From contig DRMV01000012.1 of the NCBI GenBank assembly GCA_011322445.1, positions 1-54,487 on the forward strand: a stretch of DNA of 54,487 nucleotides, read 5' to 3'. The DNA is from Chloroflexota bacterium. GTDB taxonomy: Bacteria; Chloroflexota; Anaerolineae; Anaerolineales; DRMV01. The translations under genes were made by a program, and so were the position numbers. Below, piece after piece: positions 8,489 through 16,553 of the stretch. Each line of letters starts with the position of its first letter. Position 1 is the stretch's first letter. Below the pieces are notes generated by a model that worked only from the letters and a program-made list of their open reading frames with translations, was not told the origin of the DNA and searched no databases.

Positions 8489-9019
8489 TCAGGCGCGGAA
8501 ATAGCCCCGCCGCAGCGGGCGCACGTCTTCCACAGTGATGAAGGCCTTGGGGTCAAATTCGGTGACCAGGCGGCGCACTTCTGGCACGCGTTTGCGCGGC
8601 ACGGTCAGGTTGAGGACGTCGACCGTGCCGTCGCGTCCCCGCCCGGCCACCTCGGTCACGGCAAAACCGGCCTCGCGCAGCCGCTCGGCCAGCACCGTGC
8701 CCCGGCCTGGGCTGATGACCCGCATGTGGCTGTATCCCATCGCGAGGCGCTCTTCCAGCCACATGCCCACCACCGTGCCGGTGGCAAAACCGGCGGCGTA
8801 GCCCAGCATGTTCCAGACGTTGTTGAGGTTGGCGAAAATCTGCCGGATGGCGAGTACAAACACCAGGGCCTGGAAGAAGCCCAGCACCCAGGCAAACAGC
8901 CGTTGGCCGCGGATAATCGCCAGCATTCGCACCGTAGCGATAGACACATCTACCACGCGTAAAGCAAAGATGAACGCCGCCGAAGCCAGGGCAGCCCAGG
9001 TCAATGGCTGAATGCTCAT
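8489..9019 (-). CDS. DUF2179/UPF0316-type membrane protein (paralogue 1)
   Basis: 176 residues. Three hydrophobic helices in the first 95 residues are followed by a small soluble domain with RVISPGRGTVLAERLREAG and RGRDGTVDVLNL, the pattern of the DUF2179/DUF5698 C-terminal domain. Function is unknown; related proteins are proposed to bind small ligands in the cytosol. The start ATG overlaps the stop of the paralogous upstream gene (ATGA), so the two are translationally coupled. The shared motifs VISP, AERLREAGFA and DGTVD show recent tandem duplication followed by divergence. Confidence 0.8.
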   Translation of the reverse strand: MSIQPLTWAALASAAFIFALRVVDVSIATVRMLAIIRGQRLFAWVLGFFQALVFVLAIRQIFANLNNVWNMLGYAAGFATGTVVGMWLEERLAMGYSHMRVISPGRGTVLAERLREAGFAVTEVAGRGRDGTVDVLNLTVPRKRVPEVRRLVTEFDPKAFITVEDVRPLRRGYFRA

Positions 9020-9555
9020 GAACGCCCTCCAATGCTGGCCCGCCAGATGCCTCGCCGCATCGGGCGCACCACTTCTGAGGTCACAAAGGCATCCGGGTCT
9101 GTGGTTTCCACGATTTCCAGCACCTTGGGTACCTGCCGTTGTACCACACCGCAGTTGATGAAATCCACCGTGCCGTCTCGGCCCGAGGCGGGCACTTCGG
9201 TGAATGCAAAACCGGCCTCGCGCAGCCGCTCGGCGATGGCTGCCCCCCGCCGCGGGCTGATGATGCGCAAATGCACATACCCCAGGCCGAGTTTGCGTTC
9301 CACCATGATGCCCGCAACGCCGCCGGTGGCATACCCCAACGCGTAACCGGCAATCACCAGCGGGTGCATGGTCCCCGCCACCACCCACGTCAGGGCTACC
9401 ACGAACAGGAAGGCCTGTGCAAAGGCTGCCAGCCATGCCCACAGCTTGTGCCCGCGCATCACCAGCAGCGTGCGCAGGGTGTCCAGCGTAATCCCTGCCA
9501 GCCGCATGACGAAAATGAGCAGTGCGGCAATCACGGGGGAAGTGGTTGGCGCCAT
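9016..9555 (-). CDS. DUF2179/UPF0316-type membrane protein (paralogue 2)
   Basis: 179 residues; the ATG at 9555 is chosen because it directly precedes the first membrane helix, while upstream codons run through the neighbouring gene out of character. Three N-terminal helices are followed by a cytosolic domain with RIISPRRGAAIAERLREAG and SGRDGTVDFI. It matches the downstream protein along its whole length, so the pair arose by tandem duplication and may form a heteromer. No enzyme motif is visible. Confidence 0.8.
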   Translation of the reverse strand: MAPTTSPVIAALLIFVMRLAGITLDTLRTLLVMRGHKLWAWLAAFAQAFLFVVALTWVVAGTMHPLVIAGYALGYATGGVAGIMVERKLGLGYVHLRIISPRRGAAIAERLREAGFAFTEVPASGRDGTVDFINCGVVQRQVPKVLEIVETTDPDAFVTSEVVRPMRRGIWRASIGGRS

Positions 9556-9586
9556 GGCGGGTTTCCTTATCTCTTTGAGACCGGGG

Positions 9587-10423
9587 TTAGATCTCTTCGC
9601 CTTTGGCTCTGCGGCGGGCGATTTGCCGGCGGGCACGCGCGATGAGCCAGTCCATGATCTTGTAAGTGCCGCAGCCCAGGAAGTGGCTGGCCTTCCACAT
9701 CCATTTCGGGTCGCTGCCGGGCAAAATGGCATATTTGCCGCGCGCCACGCCTTTGAGGGTTTCGGTGGCGACCTGGTCGGCGGTCAGCAGCCCGCCGGTT
9801 TCGGCCAGAATTTTGGTTTCCGGTGGCTTGAGCGGCATTTCGTAGTGCAGTTGAGGCGTATCGGTGTCGGGGGGGAAGACGACGTGCACCGAGATGCCTT
9901 CCGGCTTGAGTTCGGCGCGCAACGTGTCGGAAAAACCCCACACCGCGAATTTCGAAGCGCCGTAGGCCGAATAGCCAAAAACGCCCAAAAAGCCCGCCAC
10001 CGACGAAAGATTGATGATGTGGCCGCTGTGCCTGGCCCGCATAGGCTCGATGAAGGCCTTGCAAACGTGCACGGTGCCGTAGTAATTGATTTCCATCATT
10101 TCGTGGAACACCTCAACGGGCAGTTCCCAAAAATAGCCGGGGCGGGTCACGCCGGCAGAGTTGATCAGCCAGTCGGGCGTGCCCATGTCTTCCTGCACCT
10201 GGGCGGCCATGGCTTCCACCGCGGCAAAATCGGCGACGTCGCAAGGGTACATGCGGTGCCCTTCGCCCGGCAACGATGCCAGCGCGGCTTCCAGTTTCCC
10301 GCGCCGGCGGGCGACCAGCGCGACGCGCGCGCCTTCCGCCGCCACTTGCCGTGCCAATGCCAGCCCAATGCCGCTGGAGCCCCCCGTAATCAACACAATT
10401 TTGCCTTTCAACGATGTTTTCAT
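9587..10423 (-). CDS. SDR oxidoreductase, 3-ketodihydrosphingosine reductase-like
   Basis: 278 residues. The N-terminal Rossmann motif GGSSGIG and the catalytic YSAYGASK (Tyr-x3-Lys) define a classical short-chain dehydrogenase. The segment VVFPPDTDTPQ after the active site closely resembles the PPDTDTPG signature of eukaryotic KDSR, which reduces 3-ketosphinganine to sphinganine with NADPH. A basic C-terminal tail may bind the membrane surface. No serine palmitoyltransferase lies nearby, so a role in sphingolipid synthesis is suggested by motif only; another long-chain ketone or fatty-acyl substrate is possible. It heads a minus-strand run and is divergent from the dehydrogenase gene at 10505. 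Confidence 0.75.
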   Translation of the reverse strand: MKTSLKGKIVLITGGSSGIGLALARQVAAEGARVALVARRRGKLEAALASLPGEGHRMYPCDVADFAAVEAMAAQVQEDMGTPDWLINSAGVTRPGYFWELPVEVFHEMMEINYYGTVHVCKAFIEPMRARHSGHIINLSSVAGFLGVFGYSAYGASKFAVWGFSDTLRAELKPEGISVHVVFPPDTDTPQLHYEMPLKPPETKILAETGGLLTADQVATETLKGVARGKYAILPGSDPKWMWKASHFLGCGTYKIMDWLIARARRQIARRRAKGEEI

Positions 10424-10458
10424 CGCTCACCTCGCTACGCCTGGAGGCGCGAATGGAG

Positions 10459-10464
10459 TACAAT
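10459..10464 (+). promoter_or_regulatory. Possible -10 of the dehydrogenase gene
   Basis: TACAAT lies 41 bp before the start at 10505 in the divergent gap 10424-10504. No -35 or TGn is seen. A small inverted repeat ACTCCT-C-AGGAGT (about 10485-10497) places the Shine-Dalgarno AGGAG inside a hairpin. Confidence 0.35.
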
Positions 10465-10504
10465 AAACGTATCGCTATTCTATCACTCCTCAGGAGTCAA
10501 CACC

Positions 10505-11446
10505 ATGCGCTGGAAAATCCTTCTCACTGACGGACTGAAGGCCGAGGGGCAGGCGATTTTGAGCCGCGAGGCCGAAGTTGCCGACCGCAATGGCATCAGC
10601 GCCGAGGAACTGCAGGAAACGATCGGCGAGTATGATGCCGTCATTGTGCGCAGCCGTACCAAAATTACCGCTGCTGTGCTGGAGGCCGCCGCTAACCTGA
10701 AAGTGGTGGGGCGCGCCGGCGTGGGGGTCGATAACATTGACCTGGAAGCCGCCAAGGCCCGCGGCGTGACGGTGGTCAACGCCCCGCAAGCCTCGACCAA
10801 CGCGGTGGCCGAACTGGCGTTGGGCATGATGTTTGCCCTGGCGCGCCGCCTTGCTGAGGCCGATGCCAGCATGAAGCGCGGCGAGTGGCGTAAAAAGCAA
10901 CTGACCGGCACGGAACTCCACGGCAAAACCCTGGGTGTGGTGGGCATGGGCCGCATCGGCAGCCGGGTGGGAGAACTGGCTAAAGCCATCGGTATGTCGG
11001 TCATCGGCTACGACCCGCTCATCCCTGCCGAAGAAATTGCCCGCCGTGGTGCGGAACCCATCGCCGAACTGGACGACCTTTACGCTCAGGCCGACGTCAT
11101 TACCCTGCACGTGCCGCTCACACCCCAGACGCGCGGCATGGTGAACGCGGAAGCCTTTGCCAAGATGAAGCAGGGCGCGTTGATCATCTGTGCGGCGCGG
11201 GGCGGCGTCATTGACGAAACCGCGCTCTACGAAGCCCTGGAAAGCGGGCATATTGGCGGCGCGGGGCTGGACGTCTACGCCACCGAGCCGCCGGGCGCTT
11301 CTCCGCTGGTTTCCCACCCGCGGGTGGTTGCCACGCCCCACATTGGCGCGCAGACCAAAGAAGCCCAAACGCGCGTCGCGGTGGATATTGCTACCGAAGT
11401 GCTGGCCGCGCTGAAGGGCGAAGACCTTCGCTGGCGGGTTGTGTAA
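10505..11446 (+). CDS. D-3-phosphoglycerate dehydrogenase-like 2-hydroxyacid dehydrogenase
   Basis: 313 residues. The NAD-binding motif GMGRIGSRVGELAKAIGM, the substrate arginine in AARGGVIDE and the catalytic GAQTKEAQ region (His in PHIGAQT) mark the D-isomer 2-hydroxyacid dehydrogenase family. Sequence around GRAGVGVDNIDL and NAPQASTNAVAELA is SerA-like, which would oxidise 3-phosphoglycerate in serine synthesis. It lacks the C-terminal regulatory ACT and ASB domains of long SerA, so serine feedback by those domains is not expected. The strong SD AGGAG precedes the ATG. The phosphatase gene begins 6 bp downstream. Confidence 0.88.
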   Translation: MRWKILLTDGLKAEGQAILSREAEVADRNGISAEELQETIGEYDAVIVRSRTKITAAVLEAAANLKVVGRAGVGVDNIDLEAAKARGVTVVNAPQASTNAVAELALGMMFALARRLAEADASMKRGEWRKKQLTGTELHGKTLGVVGMGRIGSRVGELAKAIGMSVIGYDPLIPAEEIARRGAEPIAELDDLYAQADVITLHVPLTPQTRGMVNAEAFAKMKQGALIICAARGGVIDETALYEALESGHIGGAGLDVYATEPPGASPLVSHPRVVATPHIGAQTKEAQTRVAVDIATEVLAALKGEDLRWRVV

Positions 11447-11452
11447 CCGCTC

Positions 11453-12880
11453 ATGGCTGGTCAAATCCTTCTCGGCCCCCTGGTGGGTGGGCTGAGCCAC
11501 AGCAGTGTGAACCTGTGGGCCCGCGCCGATGGCCCCGGCATGTTGCACGCCTGGGTTGGGCAGAAGCCTGACCTGAGTGACGCGCGGCACGTCGGCGCGG
11601 CCTTGCTGGTGGCCGCCTCGGGCTTTTCGGGGCGGGTGCACGTCCACCACCTGGAACCCAACACCACTTATCACTACACCCTCACGCTGGAAGAAAACCG
11701 GCCTTCCTCTCGCGAAGCGCCTTACCCGTCGTTCACCACGGCGCTGCCCCCGGGTGAGATTGCCGACTTCGCTTTTGCCTTTGGCTCGTGTTTCATGCCT
11801 GGCTTGCTGAACGACGGCGAGATCTTCCGCCGGCTCGACGCCTTGCGCCCCCGCTTGGACCTCCGTTTCTTGCTCATGTTGGGCGACCAGATTTACGCCG
11901 ATGCCTGGTGGAAGAATGGCATTGACAAAGTCGCCCTCACGGAAGAGGATTACCGGGCGGTGTATCGTCACACCTGGGAGCACCCCGCGTGGCGTCAGGC
12001 GCTGCAAAACTTGCCGGTGTTTATGACCCTGGACGACCACGAAGTGGATGACGACTGGGCGTGGACTTCGCCGGAGCGCTATGAGGGGCGCATTCCCTGC
12101 TGGCACTATGTGGAGCGGTGGTTGCGCCGCCTGCCCCCAGAAGCCCGCCGCCTCAGCCATCGGCGCATTCAGGCGGCGCTGCAAACCTATTGGGAACACC
12201 AGATGATGCACGCCCCGCCGTTGTTGCACCCCCCGGAGGGCGTCAAGCACGACCGCCCGCTCATCCTCCCTGCCGACGACGGCCATTTTGCCTATACCTT
12301 TACCTTTGGCCCCGCGGCTTTCTTTGTGATGGATACCCGCACCCAGCGCATCCACGGCCAGCGGATGCTCAACCGCGCCCAATGGGAAGCCCTGGAGACC
12401 TGGCTGCTGGAAGTCAAAGACACTTTCCCGGTGAAGTTCATTATCTCGTCGGTGGCGGTCATTTTTGAACTCTGGGGCGACTTCAGCCGCGATCGCTGGA
12501 ACGGCTACCCGGATGAGCGCCGCCGCCTGTTGCACTTGCTCGCTGCCAATCACGTCGAGCATGTTTACTTCCTCACCGGCGACCTGCACAGCGCCTATGC
12601 CGTCGAGGCTACCCTGCAACCTGAGGGCAGCCCCCCGCTCAAGGTGTGGGAATTTTGCTCTTCGCCTTTTGAGCAGATGACTAACAAGTTGACCCTCTTC
12701 GCTGCCCGCAAAGTGCACACTTACCCTATCATCAAGCATAAAATCCACTTCCGCATGGCCCGCCCCAATGTGGGCATTGTGAAAGTGCGTTTTGACGCCC
12801 AGGGGAAGCCCCACGTGCGCTATGAAATTTACGATGACCAGGGGCACGATGAGCCTTCTTATGCTGTGGATGCTTCCTGA
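11453..12880 (+). CDS. PhoD-type alkaline phosphatase/metallophosphatase
   Basis: 475 residues. An N-terminal fibronectin-like domain (HVHHLEPNTTYHYTL) precedes a phosphatase core with GSCFMPG, MLGDQIYAD, TLDDHEVDDDW and LTGDLHSAY, the metal-binding order of the PhoD family. These enzymes hydrolyse phosphodiesters and phosphomonoesters, usually outside the cytoplasm with Ca and Fe. No signal or Tat peptide is visible at the N-terminus, so this member may be cytoplasmic. It follows the dehydrogenase gene by 6 bp and is probably cotranscribed. Confidence 0.82.
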   Translation: MAGQILLGPLVGGLSHSSVNLWARADGPGMLHAWVGQKPDLSDARHVGAALLVAASGFSGRVHVHHLEPNTTYHYTLTLEENRPSSREAPYPSFTTALPPGEIADFAFAFGSCFMPGLLNDGEIFRRLDALRPRLDLRFLLMLGDQIYADAWWKNGIDKVALTEEDYRAVYRHTWEHPAWRQALQNLPVFMTLDDHEVDDDWAWTSPERYEGRIPCWHYVERWLRRLPPEARRLSHRRIQAALQTYWEHQMMHAPPLLHPPEGVKHDRPLILPADDGHFAYTFTFGPAAFFVMDTRTQRIHGQRMLNRAQWEALETWLLEVKDTFPVKFIISSVAVIFELWGDFSRDRWNGYPDERRRLLHLLAANHVEHVYFLTGDLHSAYAVEATLQPEGSPPLKVWEFCSSPFEQMTNKLTLFAARKVHTYPIIKHKIHFRMARPNVGIVKVRFDAQGKPHVRYEIYDDQGHDEPSYAVDAS

Positions 12881-12933
12881 AGTTGCTATTTCAGGCCCAA
12901 GAATTGCACCGTGCACATAGCGAGGCGCCGCGC

Positions 12934-12962
12934 TTGACGAAAACCGCAGGTACGTGTAACCT
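12934..12962 (+). promoter_or_regulatory. Promoter of the coiled-coil gene
   Basis: TTGACG (12934-12939), a 17-bp spacer and TAACCT (12957-12962) form a housekeeping-type promoter 45 bp upstream of the ATG at 13007. Confidence 0.5.
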
Positions 12963-13006
12963 AAAGGAAACCTTTCCCTCTACCCAGGCCGCTTGGGGAG
13001 CCGATT

Positions 13007-13492
13007 ATGGACATTCTGGAACTGGTCGACCGTTTGGAAGAACTTTTCAACGAAAGCCGTGCTGTGCCTTTCACGCACAACGTCATCGTAGATGAAGACC
13101 GCATGTTAGACATCATCGACCAGATGCGTATTACCATTCCCGACGAGGTGCGCAAGGCGCGGCAGTTGCTCAATCAGAAAGAACGGGTGTTGGCGCAGGC
13201 GAAGGAAGAGGCCCAGCGCACCATTCAGTTGGCACAGGAACGTCGCGAGCAAATGATCCAGCGCGATGCCATCGTGCAGGAAGCCGAAGCCCGCGCGCGA
13301 GAAATCATTGCTCAGGCACGCGAAGACGCCGAAGCCATCCGGCGGGAAGCCGACGACTACGCGCTGCAAAAACTGCAAGAGCTGGAAATGGCCCTGGCGC
13401 GCATGATGGCCGAGGTGCAGAACGGCATTCAGGCGTTGCAGCAAACCCAGGCCGCGGCCGAACCGCCGCCTGTCGCGCCGCCGGAAGCCTGA
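13007..13492 (+). CDS. Coiled-coil cytoplasmic protein, DivIVA/ATPase-subunit-like
   Basis: 161 residues. After a short N-terminal region with FTHNVIVDEDRMLDIIDQMR, residues about 45-145 are almost continuous charged helix rich in Ala, Glu, Gln and Arg with heptad character; the tail is Pro/Ala rich. No membrane helix or catalytic motif is present. The pattern resembles DivIVA-like or V-type ATPase subunit-H-like proteins, but no function can be assigned. It has its own promoter and lies directly upstream of tRNA-Arg. Confidence 0.75.
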   Translation: MDILELVDRLEELFNESRAVPFTHNVIVDEDRMLDIIDQMRITIPDEVRKARQLLNQKERVLAQAKEEAQRTIQLAQERREQMIQRDAIVQEAEARAREIIAQAREDAEAIRREADDYALQKLQELEMALARMMAEVQNGIQALQQTQAAAEPPPVAPPEA

Positions 13493-13506
13493 CCAGGGGG
13501 ACGTTG

Positions 13507-13515
13507 TGGTATAAT
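13507..13515 (+). promoter_or_regulatory. Extended -10 promoter of tRNA-Arg
   Basis: TGGTATAAT places the TGn element on a perfect TATAAT, about 15 bp before the mature tRNA 5' end. Confidence 0.65.
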
Positions 13516-13529
13516 GTGCGCCGCTACCC

Positions 13530-13601
13530 GCCCCCATAGCTCAGTGGATAGAGCGTCGGCCTCCGGAGCCGAAGACCCGCGTTCGAGTCGCGGTGGGGGC
13601 A
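13530..13601 (+). tRNA. tRNA-Arg, anticodon CCG
   Basis: A full cloverleaf can be drawn. The acceptor stem GCCCCCA pairs with TGGGGGC. The D arm is GCTC/GAGC. The anticodon stem TCGGC/GCCGA encloses the loop CTCCGGA with anticodon CCG. The T arm CCGCG/CGCGG has the loop TTCGAGT. The discriminator is A, and CCA is not encoded. It reads CGG codons, frequent in this GC-rich genome. Confidence 0.95.
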
Positions 13602-13608
13602 TCTCCCG

Positions 13609-13639
13609 CAGCCCAGGCGGTCGTCTGGGCTGTTTGTTT
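13609..13639 (+). terminator. Terminator of tRNA-Arg
   Basis: CAGCCCAG pairs with CTGGGCTG around an 8-base loop and is followed by TTTGTTT, 8 bp after the tRNA. Confidence 0.75.
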
Positions 13640-13657
13640 AACCTGGATTTCGGCTAA

Positions 13658-13690
13658 GCGCCCTGAGCGGAAGTGCGAGCATTTCGGCGC
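13658..13690. repeat. Degenerate copy of the CCTGAGCGG palindromic repeat
   Basis: CCTGAGCGG-AAGTGCGAGC resembles the repeat at 50721-50770 (CCTGAGCGG-AGGTGCGAGC), with GCGCC/GGCGC at the ends. It lies between tRNA-Arg and ogt. Confidence 0.4.
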
Positions 13691-13724
13691 GCCGACCCGC
13701 AACAGTGATGGTTTTGGAGCATCC

Positions 13725-14246
13725 ATGACGGCTTACACCGCCTTTACCGACATCCCTTCGTGGGGCACGCTGGGGGTCACTGTCTCCCCGGCGGGCCTGG
13801 TGGCCGTGCATTGGGGGCCTTCCCCCGCGCACCCTGGCGGGCTGGCGGGCGAAGCCGATGCGCCGGTTGCCCAGGCGCTGCGCTGCGCGGCTTCCCAGTG
13901 GCTGGCGCACCTGCGGGAATATTTTGCTGGAAAGCGGCAGGTCTTCCCTCTGGAAATCGCGTGGCGTACCTTGTCGGCCTTCCAGCGGCAGGTGCTGCAG
14001 GCCACGGCGGCCATTCCTTACGGCGAAACGCGCACCTACGGGCAAATTGCCGCTGCCATCGGGAAGCCTGGGGCTGCTCGCGCCGTGGGGCGCGCGCTGG
14101 CTTCCAACCCCATGCCCATTGTCATCCCCTGCCACCGGGTGGTGAGTGCTGACGGCCGCCTGCATGGTTACAGCGGGCCGGGCGGTCTCGAAACCAAAGC
14201 CCGCCTGCTGGCATTGGAAAGCGCCAGCCTTGCCCTCACCCCGTAG
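13725..14246 (+). CDS. ogt: Methylated-DNA-[protein]-cysteine S-methyltransferase
   Basis: 173 residues. The protein removes alkyl groups from O6-alkylguanine by moving them irreversibly to its own cysteine. The active site IPCHRV is intact (Cys136), preceded by the helix-turn-helix pattern TYGQIAAAIGKPGAARAVGRA and followed by GYSGPGGLETKARLL. Length and the short N-terminal domain fit Ogt rather than Ada. The ATG at 13725 follows GGAGC; an in-frame extension upstream would run through the tRNA. It lies 44 bp before the DUF2344 gene. Confidence 0.92.
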   Translation: MTAYTAFTDIPSWGTLGVTVSPAGLVAVHWGPSPAHPGGLAGEADAPVAQALRCAASQWLAHLREYFAGKRQVFPLEIAWRTLSAFQRQVLQATAAIPYGETRTYGQIAAAIGKPGAARAVGRALASNPMPIVIPCHRVVSADGRLHGYSGPGGLETKARLLALESASLALTP

Positions 14247-14291
14247 TTCGCAGGTCAGGACGACATCCCGCCCTGCCCCCAGTATTCTGCC

Positions 14292-14927
14292 ATGCCCCTC
14301 CGCATCCGCCTGACCTACGCCAAAACCGATGCCATGCGCTACACCGGCCATTTGGACGTGCAGCGCACCTTAGAGCGCACCTTCCGCCGTGCCGGGTTGC
14401 CGCTGCTGCACAGCCAGGGCTATCACCCCCGCCCCAAGATGCACCTGGCCTCGGCGCTGCCGTTGGGGTGCACCGGCGAACACGAATTGGCCGATTTCTG
14501 GCTGACCGAGCCGCTGCCTTTGGAAACCATCGAGGCGGCCCTGCGGCAGGCTGCGCCGCCGGGTATTCGCGTTCTGGCTGTGGAAGCCGTCCCGGCCGGG
14601 GAACCGCCCTTGCCCAACCAGGTGGTGGCAAGCGAATATCGCGTCACGCTGCTGGAAACCGTACCCGACCTGGCAGTGCGTGTCCACCGTTTGCTGGAAG
14701 CCGAGCACCTGCCGCGAGAACGCCGCGGCAAGCCCTACGACCTGCGCCCGTTGATTGAGGCGTTGGAAATCTTGCCGCCGGATGATGCTGGCCGCCCCCG
14801 CTTGCAAATGCGTCTCAGCGCGCGCGAAGGCGCCACCGGTCGCCCCGACGAGGTGCTCGCGGCGCTCGACATTCCCCTTGGGGCAGCCCGCATTCACCGT
14901 ACCCGGCAATTCCTGCGGTCAGCGTGA
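14292..14927 (+). CDS. DUF2344 (TIGR03936) radical-SAM-associated protein
   Basis: 211 residues. The N-terminus RIRLTYAKTDAMRYTGHLD and the following FRRAGLPLLHSQGYHPRPKM are typical of the DUF2344 family, which is usually fused to or next to a B12-binding radical SAM protein. No such partner is seen in this window, so here it is a stand-alone subunit. Biochemical role is not established; an RNA-modification link is often suggested. It is separated from the rhomboid gene by a promoter. Confidence 0.8.
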   Translation: MPLRIRLTYAKTDAMRYTGHLDVQRTLERTFRRAGLPLLHSQGYHPRPKMHLASALPLGCTGEHELADFWLTEPLPLETIEAALRQAAPPGIRVLAVEAVPAGEPPLPNQVVASEYRVTLLETVPDLAVRVHRLLEAEHLPRERRGKPYDLRPLIEALEILPPDDAGRPRLQMRLSAREGATGRPDEVLAALDIPLGAARIHRTRQFLRSA

Positions 14928-14934
14928 TACAATT
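14926..14934 (+). promoter_or_regulatory. Extended -10 promoter of the rhomboid gene
   Basis: TGATACAAT (TGn plus TACAAT) overlaps the stop codon of the DUF2344 gene and lies about 63 bp before the ATG at 14997. Confidence 0.55.
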
Positions 14935-14996
14935 TCTTCGCAGCCCGTGAAAGGGGGCGTTCTCCCGCCCCGCCCATCAGTTTTCTGAGGCCTGGT

Positions 14997-15689
14997 ATGT
15001 TCCCCATCAAAGACACTGTCCGTTCGCGCTCGTTCCCCCTGATGAACTGGCTGCTCATCGCGGCCAACGTGTTGGTTTTCCTGCACGAAGACCACCTGAG
15101 CCAAATGGCGTTGCGGCGCTTCATTGACACCTATGGCATGGTGCCTGCTCGCCTGTGGCTGCACCCTCTGGAAGCCTGGCCTACCCTCTTTACCAGCATG
15201 TTCCTGCACGGAGGGTGGTTCCATTTGCTTAGCAATATGTGGGTGCTTTTCATCTTTGGCGATAACGTGGAAGACCGCATGGGGTCGTTCCGTTACCTGC
15301 TGTTTTACCTGCTGAGCGGGCTGGCAGCCGGGCTGACGCAGGCGGCGATTTTGCCCACCAGTCACGTGCCCACGGTGGGGGCCAGCGGTGCGATTGCCGG
15401 CGTGTTGGGCGCTTATATGCTGTTTTACCCCCGCGGCCGGGTGTTGACTTTGGTGCCGATTTTCTTTTTCATCACTTTCGTGGAAATCCCGGCCTGGATT
15501 TTCATCGGCATCTGGTTCCTCACCCAGTTGTATTCCGGCTGGATGGCGCTGTTGCCTTACGGTGCCCACACGATGGGAGGCGTTGCCTGGTGGGCGCACA
15601 TTGGCGGGTTTATGTTCGGCCTCCTTTTTGCCAACCTGTTCGCACAAAAGCACTATCGGCGCTATGCCGATGAATTTTATCGCTGGTAA
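14997..15689 (+). CDS. Rhomboid-family intramembrane serine protease
   Basis: 230 residues with six or seven hydrophobic helices. It cleaves membrane-spanning segments inside the bilayer. The catalytic serine is in GASGAIAGVLGAY (Ser130) and the histidine in WWAHIGGF (His201); the conserved HGGWFHLLSNM loop after the first helix is also present. The size and lack of extra domains fit a bacterial GlpG-like enzyme. The next gene, another membrane-associated protease, starts 9 bp downstream, so the two may act together in membrane protein quality control. Confidence 0.92.
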   Translation: MFPIKDTVRSRSFPLMNWLLIAANVLVFLHEDHLSQMALRRFIDTYGMVPARLWLHPLEAWPTLFTSMFLHGGWFHLLSNMWVLFIFGDNVEDRMGSFRYLLFYLLSGLAAGLTQAAILPTSHVPTVGASGAIAGVLGAYMLFYPRGRVLTLVPIFFFITFVEIPAWIFIGIWFLTQLYSGWMALLPYGAHTMGGVAWWAHIGGFMFGLLFANLFAQKHYRRYADEFYRW

Positions 15690-15698
15690 TGGAGGTGA

Positions 15699-16553
15699 AT
15701 GATGGGTGGTAGTTTTTGGGATCTGTTTTGGCTTTTCTTGATGATCGCTTCTCTGGAGCCGTGGCTGCGTCAGCGGATGCTGGAAAACGCCCGGGTTCGG
15801 ATGATGCGCGAGATGGAAAAGAAGCGCGGCTCGCGCGTCATTGCGCTCATCCATCGGCAGGAAACCTTTTCGTTCCTCGGTTTCCCGATGGCGCGCTACA
15901 TTGATATTCAAGATTCCGAACAGATCTTGCGCGCCATCAAACTGACCGACGATAGCGTGCCGATTGACCTGATTTTGCATACCCCTGGCGGCCTGGTGCT
16001 GGCGGCGGAGCAAATTGCCTACGCACTCAAAAAGCATCCCGCCAAAGTCACCGTGTTCGTGCCGCACTACGCCATGTCGGGTGGTACGTTGATTTCCCTC
16101 GCGGCGGATGAGATCGTGATGGACGAGAACGCAGTGCTGGGGCCGGTGGATCCACAGTTGGGGCAGTATGCTGCGGCTTCCATTTTGAAGGTGGTGGAGC
16201 AAAAGGACATCAATCGGGTGGACGATGAGACTCTCATCCTGGCCGATGTTTCCCGCAAGGCCATTGAGCAGGTGAAACGCACGGTGACCCGCATTCTGGA
16301 AGGCAAGATGCCTCCCGACAAAGCGGAGGAACTGGCTGAAACCTTAGCCACCGGCCGGTGGACGCACGATTACCCCATCACGGTGGAAGAGGCGAAGGAA
16401 CTCGGCCTGCCGGTTTCCACCGACATGCCCGCCGAGGTTTACAAGCTGATGAATCTCTACCCGCAAACGGCACAACGGCGCCCTTCGGTGCAATACATTC
16501 CGATACCCTACGGCCCGACCAAGCGCAACGGCGAGGGAACGCCGAAGAAGTAA
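15699..16553 (+). CDS. SDH-family Clp-fold membrane serine protease
   Basis: 284 residues. A short N-terminal hydrophobic segment (WDLFWLFLMIASL) precedes a ClpP/crotonase-fold domain. PIDLILHTPGGLVLAAEQIA and HYAMSGGTLISLAADEIVMD match the SDH proteinase family, with Ser127 in AMSGGT as the likely nucleophile. Related proteins (signal peptide peptidase-like) degrade membrane peptides. It lies 9 bp after the rhomboid gene and is probably cotranscribed. Its TAA stop is followed at once by a miniature element, so the gene end marks an insertion point. Confidence 0.88.
   Translation: MMGGSFWDLFWLFLMIASLEPWLRQRMLENARVRMMREMEKKRGSRVIALIHRQETFSFLGFPMARYIDIQDSEQILRAIKLTDDSVPIDLILHTPGGLVLAAEQIAYALKKHPAKVTVFVPHYAMSGGTLISLAADEIVMDENAVLGPVDPQLGQYAAASILKVVEQKDINRVDDETLILADVSRKAIEQVKRTVTRILEGKMPPDKAEELAETLATGRWTHDYPITVEEAKELGLPVSTDMPAEVYKLMNLYPQTAQRRPSVQYIPIPYGPTKRNGEGTPKK

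Noticed and set aside
9368-10504. Long plus-strand reading frame preceding the phosphoglycerate dehydrogenase
   Set aside because: Runs antisense through the DUF2179-type and SDR genes; the ATG at 10505 with AGGAG is the proper start.
10490-12916. 808-codon minus-strand open frame
   Set aside because: Antisense shadow of the dehydrogenase and phosphatase genes with low-complexity His/Gly/Arg-rich translation.
14919-16202. 427-codon minus-strand open frame
   Set aside because: Antisense to rhomboid and SDH protease, no family motif.
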